Shown here one piece after another: positions 55,901-64,000 of a stretch of 64,000 nucleotides of DNA (positions are counted from its first letter, which is position 1; every line of letters begins with the position of its first letter). The stretch spans positions 17,298,001 to 17,362,000 of the forward strand of contig JBHGNT010000006.1 of the NCBI GenBank assembly GCA_043228905.1, read 5' to 3'. The notes beneath the pieces were generated by a model. That model had not been told where the DNA came from and ran no database searches. It saw nothing but the letters and a program-made list of their open reading frames with translations. A program made the position numbers and the translations under genes. This DNA comes from Azolla caroliniana (Eukaryota; Polypodiophyta).

Positions 55901-56990
55901 GTACCGGAAGTTCGACTCTTTCATGACCGACGAAGGGTACCACAAAACGCAGTCCGATCACTGCGTGTTTGTGAAGAAGTTCGAAGGAGGAGACTTTCTA
56001 ATACTCCTCCTGTACGTGGACGACATGTTGATCGTCGAACGGGACCAGGTCAAGATACGGATGCTGAAGAAGGCTCTTCACCGAACCTTCTCAATGAAGG
56101 ACCTGGGTCCGGCGAGGCAAATACTAGGCATGCACATCATCCGGGACCGGAAGAAGAAGCAGCTGTGGCTGTCACAGGAGAAGTACATGACTAAGGTGCT
56201 TCACCGGTTCAACATGTCGGAAGCAAGACCGGTCGGGTCAACCCTCCCGGCAAACTGCAAGTTGTCCAGCAAGCAAAGCCCCAAGACAAAGGCTGAGAAG
56301 GAGGACATGATGAAAGTACCATATGCGTCTGCCGTCGGAAGCTTGATGTACGCAATGGTGTGTACAAGACCGGACATTGGATACGCAGTCGGAGTGGTGA
56401 GCCGGTATATGAGTAATCCCGGCAAGGAGCACTGGAACGCGGTCAAATGGATACTCCGATACCTGAAAGGGACAACAAACGTGTGCCTCCGATTCGGCTC
56501 CGGTAAGCCCGAACTCGACGGCTTTACCGATTCGGATATGTCGGCTGATGCAGATACCAGCCGCTCCACATCAGGGTATGTGATGACGTATGCAGGGGGA
56601 GCTGTTTCGTGGCAGTCGAGGCTGCAGAAGACAGTTGCACTGTCAACCACGGAGGCGGAGTACATGGCGGCTGTTGAAGCCGGCAAGGAAATAATATGGA
56701 TGAAGGACTTCATTAGAGAGCTCGGTATCCGGTAGGAGGAGTACCGACTCTACTGCGACAGTTAGAGTGCCATCCACCTTGCGAAGAACGCGGCCTACCA
56801 TTCCCGGACGAAACACATCCAGCGTAGATACCACTGGATCCGGGAAAGGATAGAAGACAAGGAGTTCGTGATGACGAAGATCCACACGGACGAGAACGGG
56901 TCAGATATGCTGACCAAGGTGCTCACACCCGACAAGCTGGAAGCATGCCGGAAGAGGATAGGATTAGAGAGACATCCCATGCCGAAGTGA
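52917..56990 (+). CDS. Cop3 gag-pol polyprotein (two internal TAG stops)
   Basis: ATG 52917 to TGA 56988-56990. Domains: Gag (LNAQNYADWKIKMEDLL), knuckle CFHCGKPGHFRKNC (about residue 232), protease VVGSGASFHLTPEKK (about 320) in which the catalytic Asp of DSG is Gly, integrase (LWHKRLCHMS, CTDCLAGKQ, HTDVCQ, DNGGEYRG, NGLAERMNRT), RT (VDFDEIFAPVVKMTSIR, LLYVDDMLIV near residue 1033), RNase H (TDSDMSADADTSRSTSGY, VALSTTEAEYMA). TAG at 56733-56735 and 56763-56765 stand where Gln is expected. Only these and the protease change mark it as dead. Confidence 0.93.
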
Positions 56991-57000
56991 AGGGGGAGTT

Positions 57001-57431
57001 TGTTGGGATTTCGGTCCGTCCGGATGGAATGTCCGGAGATGAATGACGGCAAGCCCGGTTGCGGTTACGGAACCGGAGGATGAAGAGTACCCGACATGAA
57101 GCCGGATGAAGAGTACCCGGCATGAAGCCGGATGAAGAGTACCCGGCTACGGATCCGGATGATGAAGACCCCGGCTACGGAGCCGGATGATGAAGACCCC
57201 GGTTACGGAGCCGGATGACGAATGTACCCGGAGAGAGATCCGGATGCGGGGACATATTTGTGAATATGTTTGCCAAGGGCCCTTGAGGCTATATTTGTAA
57301 ATAGCCCGAAAGTCATTTGTGTATAAATATGACTTAGGGCAAACAGTTTGAATGTTGTTCATTTTCTGGTTTTCCACTTAGAGGGAGCTAAGTGAGCAGC
57401 CGAGAGATAGAGAGAGAGAGACGAAGAGGTC
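57001..57431 (+). repeat. Cop3 3' LTR, truncated
   Basis: Follows the tract AAGGGGGAGTT. Matches the first 431 bp of the 5' LTR and stops at GAGGTCG, where Gyp3 integrase resumes. Confidence 0.92.
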
Positions 57432-58370
57432 GGCCTTCCACCTGGTTCGTCAGGTCCTCCTAGACCAGCACTAGATATCGCATCTGCCCTACGCCCATCG
57501 GCATCGTCACCAAATCTACCATCCATTTGAAGTGGATGGCCGGAGGGTATGTAGGGTGAAGCTCGTCCCGATGTCGGACTGTGGAGTGTATCTGACAGCT
57601 CTCACAAGTTGTCACGAACCGATGCACGTCCCGGTACAGTCCCGGCCACCAGTACTTCCCCTTTAGTTTCTCGAACGTGGCCCACGTCCCACGGTGTCCA
57701 GCCCAGGGGCTGTCGTGGTAGGCCTTCAGCAACTCCTCTTGTTCCTCCTCCATCGCCACTACTCGGAGCGGGATGCCTTTTCTCTTCTTCGGGTGCTTCC
57801 ACAAGTATCCGTCCCAGAGAAAGAATCGGTATGCTTTCTTCCGGATCCGGTTGGCCACGTTCTTTGTCCATGACGCGCCTGGCGTCATCGTCCTCAAGAA
57901 TCCCCCAATCTGCAGCCACTCCCCGTCGTACTTGCTCTCATTGAAATCGTTAAGCGCCGGAGTGCTCCCCCCCTCGGTTGTTACGTAAGCCGCCTTGAAG
58001 AAGTCCACGCCGACTTCCTCGTCCTCCGAAACCATGCCGCGCTCGTCGTCGAATCGCACCCTCGAAAGCATGTCGGCCATGGCATTGTCTTTCCCGAAAA
58101 TGTGTCGTATTTGCGGATCCAGGGACTTGATGTATGCTATCCACCGGAGCATTGCCAGGTCTGGGGTTGCGCATCCGGAAACCATGCCGAGAATCGGCAG
58201 GCAGTCCGTCTCGATAATCACCTCTGTCCCGATCAGATAGTCTTTATCGGCCTTCACCGCCGAAACGATACCCCAGAGTTCGCGTTTAACCTGGGCGTAT
58301 CCTCGCTGTCGCTCGCTGAGGACCTTTGCGCCGAACCGGATTGGGAACCGAATGCCGTCCTCATCTTCTT
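57432..58370 (-). pseudogene. Gyp3 RNase H and integrase start
   Basis: RNase H: GTEVIIETDCLPILGM, AMLRWIAYIKSLDPQI, NAMADMLSRVRF. Integrase zinc domain with H and C residues (SPWAGHRGTWATFEKLKG, TTCESCQIH), then MVDLVTMPMGVGQM (first catalytic Asp). A stop near 57458 and another at about 58370. Confidence 0.86.
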
Positions 58371-59710
58371 AGTTGACGACCCATCTGATCCCAGTCGGAC
58401 TTGTATCTACCGTTATGTAGATGGGAGTGCCTTTCTCGTAGACAGCCTTCCGGAGTGCCGGAGCTGCAGCAAGAGCCTCCTTCATCTTTCGAACCGACTC
58501 CGTATGCTCGTCTCGCCACTCAAAATTTCGCCCCTTTTTCAGCAACCCGTATAGCGGCTCGGCAACGTGGGCGTAATGCGGGATCCATATGTGGTAGAAC
58601 GCGCATGCTCCCAAGAACCTCCGTACCTCCGTGACCGAGTTATAGTCGAGCTTCATTGCAGAGATGGCTTCCACCTTAGCCGGAGACGGTTTCCGGCCAT
58701 ACGGTTCGCATAGATGTCTGCCGACCATGATCTCTGATTGCCCGAAGGCCGATTTCTCCCCGGAGAAGGTGAGCCTCGCGTCCTCTAGCCTCTGCAGCAC
58801 CCTGTCGCAATCGTCAATGTGTGTCGCCACGAATTTCTGGCATCCGTCCGGTCCGATCGTTTCGTCCTTTTCCTCCACCGGACATCCCTTGATCGGGATG
58901 TCGTCCAAGAATGGCATGGTGATGTCCGGGATACAACCCCTCAGCACCTTGTTCATCGCATTCACCATGTGGGCCACCAAGTTCGTCCCTCCTTGTGGCA
59001 GGGTACACATCCGCACTAGGCCGAGAGGAGTCCGCATCGTCGTAATGTCTCTGCTCTCCACGGCTAGTTGGAACTGATCGTACCCCGAGTACAGATCACC
59101 GACCGAGTAGATCGACCTTCCGACGAAGGCCTCCGCGAACTCGTCTATCGTTGGTCTGATTCCTGCGTTCCGAATGGTCACTCTGTTGACCGGTTGCAGG
59201 TCTTGAATGAAGTGCAACGTCCCGTTCTTCTTCGGTACGGTAAACCACTGGTTCGAATATGGGGCACTCGACGGTTCGAGGATGCCCATATCGACTTTCT
59301 ACCTCAACAGCTCCATCAGGTCCGGGATGTGAGCTCTCGGTACCGGAATTGGTTTGAGATTCCACGGCACATGCGGTACCATGAATATCACCATTGGCTT
59401 CAGACTGTCGGGTCTACGCACCCGATCTCTTCCGGTGAGAATGCGAAGGCTTTCCCGTGCCTTCCGAGCATTCTCCGTAACCGGTCTTCTTCTGCCGGCA
59501 GTAGGAACCCGCCCCCACCGATTTTGAGCTCCCGTAGCGTTCTGTCGGTGAAGGTGTGTCCTATGCAAGCCGGATCTCGTAAACTGGGGTCCGACGCGAC
59601 CCCCTTGATTCGCAACTCACTGCCCTCCGGTAAGGGTGTCGCGACTGGCCTTACCTTCCGGTCCACAGTCTTGTACTTCGTGTTAACCCGGGCCGTCCGA
59701 TTCAACTCGA
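58371..59710 (-). pseudogene. Gyp3 reverse transcriptase and N-terminal linker
   Basis: MGILEPSSAPYSNQWFTVPK, FIQDLQPVNRVTIRNAG, YSVGDLYSGYDQFQLA, RTPLGLVRMCTLPQGGTN, MPFLDDIPIKGC (FLDD near 58890), VTEVRRFLGACAFYHIWIP, PIYITVDTSPTG. Linker 59290-59705 has HTFTDRTLRELKIGGGGFLL. One stop at about 59300 and a frame change near 59400; the 306-residue core is open. Confidence 0.9.
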
Positions 59711-61250
59711 GCCCTCGACTAACGTCCGCGATGACTTCCTACATCTCTTCTGAACAAACTGGTATCGTCCGGTCCTCTTTAAGGCCCTCTCCGACCACCT
59801 CTCGCAGTATTCCCAAGGTATCGTCGAAGGAGACCGCCTCCACGGCTCCGTTGATTTCCTTGCTGGGCCCGAGAACTCCGCACGCCCGAAGTCGCTCTTC
59901 CGCCCTTGTCTTTTCTCGGCCAACGACGCCAACTATCGTACACCCTCCGTTGTCGGAGAAACAAAACTTCCTACTTATGATACAAGGTTTCTTCGGTTCC
60001 GCCTCTATCGTACATTTGTGGGGTTTTCCCGGAGTGTCCAGACTATCGCGGCCCCATGCCTTGACAACCCTCTCTAAAAATCCTCTCGGTTCTCGCCACC
60101 GAGGGACTCGCGGTTTCGCTTGTGGTTCGGTCGCACCATCAGGAACTGGATCGAATGACGCCCGTCCTGACTCTTGACCCTCGCGTAAGCCGACCCGTTG
60201 TCCAGCACCTTGGTCTCCATCCGTGCTGCCGTAATGTACGGTTCTCCCAGTATGACCGGGTGCGAGGACGTATCCTACACAAAGAAGTGTTGGTCTATCT
60301 CGACGTCGCTGATCTTGACTCGCACGTTTGGGCAGGCCCCGTGTAGTTCCTCGGTGGCGCGCGTCGCCGCCCGTATCTTCCACCCGTGCTTGGTGTTGAT
60401 CGGCCATTTCCCCTTCTTGTAGAAATCCATGGACATCAGGTTTATTTCCGAACCGTGGTCCACCAGCGCCACCACCGGTTCTTGAACATCTCCGATCTTC
60501 ACCAGGGTTTCCGTGGTCGCTCGGGCCCAGTGTGGCCTCAAATAGTGGCTCTCCGCCCACTCGTCTTCCAGCGCCATGTCTTCTATGTGCATCGTCCGCA
60601 CTTCCACCGGCCTTTCCGGTCCTGTCTCCGTCGACAGCCTCTTCCTCTTTACCAAGTCTACGCTTGAGTCGTGGAACTCCTTCTTGGCGATTCTGAGCAC
60701 CTCCCGCAACGACAGTTCCACCTTGCTGTCGAGGATTCGTTCTTCCAGGACCTTTCGTAGGTTTGTGGTCCTTTCAATCTCCGTGCCCAACCGGTATCCG
60801 CCCTTCTTGTGGTTATCCCGGGCACTGGTCTCACCGGCCTCATTCCGTTTCAGCCCGAATCGGGTTTCGTATCTCTGTGAGGGTCCGGCCCCTCCGGTTT
60901 TACCTACCCATTTGTCTTCAACCAGAGCTTCGTAGTTCTGGCAAGCTGCTTCGATGAAACCCGTCTTTTCTTCGACCGGGTCACTCCACCCAATTACCTC
61001 CTGGACCCACTTCTCTGCGCGGTCCGCCTCGTCTTTCCTTAGTCGGGCACCGGCGAGGCCTTCCAGCATCGTCGACCAGAACCCGGCTTTGCTCTCCTTC
61101 CAGGCCTCGCTGCCTCCGACCCGAATACCGGCTGACGCCGAGTAGTGGACGGTCTCCGCGTGCCGGGCCGCCGCCTCTTCCATCAGCCTTTTCATTCCTC
61201 CTCGCTCGTCGTTCCGGTTCAGGGCCCTCTGGGTCGCTGGCATGCACACA
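59711..61250 (-). pseudogene. Gyp3 protease and upstream linker
   Basis: Protease motif VALVDHGSEINLMSMDFY near 60430-60480 (D-H-G instead of D-S/T-G), KGKWPINTKHGWKIR, VKISDVEIDQHFFV. Upstream a 300-residue Arg/Glu-rich linker includes ERILDSKVELSLREVL. Downstream 59740-60270 is frameshifted. Same layout as Gyp5. Confidence 0.82.
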
Positions 61251-62183
61251 TTCCTCCCCACAGTCTTTCCGGATGTGGCCGACCTCGTCGCACCACATGC
61301 ACCTATTTCCTGCCGGAGGCCGTCAGTCACGAGCCTGTTCGCCGCCTTCCCTCCGAGCATGGGCGATCTGGAGATCCTTTACCGCCCGTGTCAACTCCTC
61401 CAAAGCTGTTCCCCCGAACGAGCCTCTAACCACGCCGGTCGAAGCCGAACTGGTTTCGAGCCACTCCCGGGTCTCTTCCCCTCGTACCTATGGTATCGGT
61501 TCCAGCTTCCTTGTTGCGACAGGACCCGCCCCGGTCGCCCCTGTATCAGCCCACTCCCACCATTTGTCAAAACGGCCGCAGACTCTTTTTACCGCAGCCC
61601 AGTCGGCCGTTAGCCCGTCTTCGGTTTCCAGTAAGGAGCCCACTTGCTCCCGATCCCGTGCGTCAACCGATTTGACAAACAGTAGGACACGACTTGTGTC
61701 CAGAACGGTCCAATCGAGCGCCGAAAGGCGCGCAAAGCGTTCCTCAAACTCCCTGAGGAGTACCGACGCATTTCTTCCTTTGTTGGGGAACTCCACCCAC
61801 TCCATGAAGCCCCGCTTCGAAAGCCGAAGCGCGTCATCCATCCCGTATTTCTCCAGGAGCCGTACTTCGAACTCCTCCCAGGTCCGACTCTTCGCCCGGA
61901 CCTCGAGCACCTCCGCATGGATTCCCGACATCGCCCCTCGAGGGAATCCGGCAAGACGCCTCTCTTCCGGAATATCCCTCATCAACATCTCCGCCCGGTA
62001 GGACGCCAAATAACTCATGGCAGCCTTTCCACTGAACCGGCCGATCGTATCGATGATCGCCTCAATAGCCCTGCCAAGGGCGCCGGTGCCCTCGCGCGCG
62101 CTCACTATCCGGTCCATGGCCGAAGCCATGGCCTCTGCAAGATCCGACCCCCTCATCTTCTGCTCCTCTACCGCCTTGTTCAC
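61251..62183 (-). pseudogene. Gyp3 gag
   Basis: Open from about 62183 to 61488 (MSYLASYRAEMLMRDIPEE, FEVRLLEKYGMDDALRLSK, FVKSVDARDREQVGSLLE), one TAG near 61488, then a knuckle CMWCDEVGHIRKDC at 61262-61309. The central part has the pattern of a retrotransposon Gag domain; identification is supported mainly by position and the knuckle. Confidence 0.78.
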
Positions 62184-62196
62184 GTCGGGTTCACCA
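62179..62196 (-). other. Gyp3 primer binding site
   Basis: The sense strand reads TGGTGAACCCGACGTGAA four bases after the 5' LTR; matches Gyp5 with one change. Confidence 0.72.
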
Positions 62197-62200
62197 AAGA

Positions 62201-62832
62201 TGTCGCCTTACTACGCGTGTGCGTGGAGAAACGAGGCGGGACCACCGGGGTCTTGAACCGAAGAGCAGGTGATAGAAGGGGAAAGAGAAAGAGAGAGACG
62301 CCCGGTTACGTATGAGCAAAGAAACACAGGGACACGGCCCGTCAACGCAGAAGACACGAATGGACACAGAGACAGAGAGACACAAATATTTGTATATTAA
62401 CGAATGACAAATAAACCACAGAGCACGCGAGCGGTTACAAACGAACAGGCCGGCGAACAGATGTCGATGCCTGCTCATCTGCGCACGAAAGGGGATAGGA
62501 TGGAGGTGCTGCCGGAAGCACACGGGCGTTCCTCGAAGCAGCGCGAGCCTCCCGAGAACCTGCAGAGAAAAGAGGAGAAGCGTTCTGTTTCGGTCCGACA
62601 GCACTTCGTCCTCCTCAATGCGCTATCCCCTCTCCCCGCGTCTCCCTCTCTTTTATAGCTTCCAGAAGGGAGCCGTTTCCCTCATTAACTTCCTACCTAC
62701 CAAATCTAACTACCCAGGATATACCTTTGTACCTAATTCTCTATTATATACATTAAAGGACGCGCACGCGTGAAGAGCCGGTTCACGCGCTCTATGCACC
62801 GATTGCGCTAAGAGCCGTTTGTCTTCACGACA
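62201..62832 (-). repeat. Gyp3 5' LTR
   Basis: 632 bp, TGTCGCC to TTCACGACA on the + strand, next to the primer site. I set the left limit at 62201 because the 31380 and 25874 LTRs begin with the same TGTSGCG motif. Confidence 0.85.
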
Positions 62833-63737
62833 ACGTATTCTGGACCGGAGGCATTAGTAGAAGTAGAGGGCAACATAGAATTCGCTCTATGTCTCATGAC
62901 GAACATTCCGCCGCAATCGTCATAGTCGGAGTTGATGGCGTAGTTGGTGAGTTGTCGGCTGGTGGAAGCCGACTCGCGTATCTTCTTACGACATTCTTCT
63001 TTGTGGTGGCCAACTTTCCCGCAATATCCGCATTCGATTGAGGTTTGTCGGCTCGGACCGGAACGGGGGCTCCCCCTTCTTCAGAAGGTTCCCCGATGGC
63101 TTCCATCTTGTTGCCGTAATTGAGAGTCAATTTTGTAAATCGGTCCGCCTCGTCCTTGGCCAAATCGGCTTCTTCTTGCCCGGCCGCATCCTCTTGCTCC
63201 GTCCGAATGCGTGTAGAGCATTTGGCCATTCGAGGCGCCACCAGTCCGCATTGCGCCGAATCTTGGTGCAAGGCCACCGAGGCATATTTGCACCATCTCG
63301 TCATCCTCCACGTTTACGCTTATCGAGCCGAGTGAATCACAAAGCTCCTTGATCTTCAAGGTGTAGCCCGTGACGGACATATCCCTTTGTTGGATATTAT
63401 TCAACTGTTGGCGGAGTTGAAGCTTTGTCGCGGTAGTGTTGGTGGCAAAAATCTTTCGTAGATTCTCCCACGCTTCCTTCGGCGTCTTGCCTTCTCGAAT
63501 GTACCCCAGCATGTGGTCGTGAACACATGTCGCCAAGCAATACATCATTGGGCTTGCCACTTGCTCCCATGTTGCATAGTCGGCATCTTCCAGGTTGGGC
63601 CGATTTTCTTGTGCTGCTCTGATGTAGCTCCAATAGCCTTGTCCGACAAGGTATTGGTGCATCTTGTACTCCCAAGATGCAAAGTTGTTGCGATCCAACT
63701 TCTCGCTAGGGAGACCGCTCCCCATTTGAGTATTCAT
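62833..63737 (-). pseudogene. CopB gag and knuckle
   Basis: ATG 63737, MNTQMGSGLPSEKLDR, WEYKMHQYLVGQGYWSY, LQLRQQLNNIQQRDMS, CLGGLAPRFGAMRT; a short deletion follows, then SNGQMLYTHSDG. The knuckle CGYCGKVGHHKEEC (62990-63030) is in another frame, so there is a frameshift in between. The last residues before the break are GPEYV, the position where protease would begin. The first 210 codons are intact. Confidence 0.87.
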
Positions 63738-63895
63738 TGTCCATGTAGATTTCTTCCTTCTTTTCTTTTCCTTCTCTCTCGAACAAGAGCTATGTAGTCG
63801 CACTACGATAGCGATGAGCCGGTTCTTCTTGAATGTCGGCGTAGAGCACAACACACGATCACGATGAGGCGAGCTACCAAATCAGTCTGATACGA

Positions 63896-64000
63896 TGTAA
63901 AGAATCAATGGTGATTCTTGTGTAGCGGAAGAGATGTGTGTTATGTGTATGTGTGAGAGGAAAGAGAAGAGGAGAGAAACACAAGATAGATAAGAGACAA
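63896..64000 (-). repeat. CopB 5' LTR, end portion
   Basis: Sense strand ends ATTGATTCTTTACA, followed by TCGTATCAGACTG, a mutated TGGTATCAGAGC primer site (63884-63895). The end resembles the LTR at 30480-30591. The rest is outside the window. Confidence 0.8.

Larger units (their letters stand above)
52202..57431 (+). mobile_element. Cop3, young Ty1/copia element in Gyp3 integrase
   Basis: 5' LTR 52202-52886, primer site, 1358-codon gag-pol with two internal stops, polypurine tract and the first 431 bp of the 3' LTR. The shared 431 bp of the LTRs differ at only three sites by eye (about 0.7 percent), so this is the youngest datable insertion here. The last ~250 bp of the 3' LTR, plus about 15 bp of Gyp3, are deleted. 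Confidence 0.93.
50754..62832 (-). mobile_element. Gyp3, nearly full-length Ty3/gypsy element split by Cop3
   Basis: 5' LTR 62201-62832, primer site, gag, protease, RT, RNase H, integrase and 3' LTR (50754-51284, truncated at its outer end). It sits between LINE-2 on the left and CopB gag on the right. ACGTA follows the 5' LTR at 62833, but the other flank is not the same target, so the left side was rearranged. Cop3 splits the integrase. Confidence 0.9.
62833..64000 (-). mobile_element. CopB, copia element (CopA family), 5' end
   Basis: Minus strand: LTR end from 63896 off the window edge, primer-site region, gag. Cut at 62833 by Gyp3 exactly where gag passes into protease. Confidence 0.85.

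Noticed and set aside
59068-60177. 369-residue plus-strand reading
   Set aside because: It mirrors the Gyp3 RT linker and protease on the minus strand, and its composition is that of a shadow frame.

Overview
The window looks like nuclear DNA from a land plant with a repeat-rich genome. I could recognise no host gene. Almost every supportable feature belongs to LTR retrotransposons (Ty1/copia and Ty3/gypsy) or to two L1-type LINEs. The plant assignment rests on three things: several copia elements have a primer site of the TGGTATCAGAGC type (initiator-Met tRNA), three gypsy families carry chromodomains, and the decay includes repeated CAG-to-TAG changes. Gyp3 and Gyp5 (below) have an unusual protease and RT that remind me of lineages outside the common seed-plant clades; that is an impression from memory, so the species cannot be fixed from this window.

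Block 1 (1-23871) is one stack of insertions. An old copia (CopA-1, + strand) is split by a gypsy chromovirus (Gyp1a, - strand, 1031-22818). Gyp1a is split by a second chromovirus (Gyp2, + strand, 2880-19070). Gyp2 was hit twice: by copia Cop1 inside its 5' LTR (3112-9005) and by copia Cop2 inside its pol (12065-16513). Cop2 carries a solo LTR of the Gyp1 family (15559-15993). Five-base target duplications are visible for Cop1 (CGATC), Cop2 (AGTTC) and the solo LTR (CCTAC); Gyp1a and Gyp2 have 4/5 matches.

Block 2 (23872-36245) holds a 296-bp tandem duplication, a LINE (LINE-1) whose endonuclease domain is split by a 1.4-kb solo LTR, a copia gag fragment, a Gyp3-like LTR with an integrase tail, a solo LTR of the Cop3 type full of 54-bp repeats, an unidentified gypsy LTR, and the 3' half of a chromovirus (Gyp4) whose LTR opens with four hairpins.

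Block 3 (36246-46374) is Gyp5 (- strand), truncated in RT and split in gag by a complete Gyp1b (39665-45561, duplication CCCGT). Gyp1b itself carries an unrelated solo LTR (44490-44979, duplication CTAGG).

Block 4 (46375-64000) holds scraps of copia LTRs, LINE-2 with an L1-ORF1p-like first reading frame, a nearly full-length Gyp3 (- strand, 50754-62832) split by the young copia Cop3 (52202-57431), and the gag end of another copia (CopB, - strand) that runs off the window.

The two best preserved coding units are Cop1 gag-pol (3588-8594, one internal TAG) and Cop3 gag-pol (52917-56990, two internal TAGs). No copy looks fully competent. The most interesting points are a 236-residue extension of Cop1 pol lying between two identical polypurine tracts, antisense tRNA-like sequences at the start of the LTR in several gypsy families, the hairpin cluster in the Gyp4 LTR, and the D-H-G-S protease of Gyp3 and Gyp5. 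Element names (CopA, Cop1-3, CopB, Gyp1-5, LINE-1/2) are local labels, not database names.
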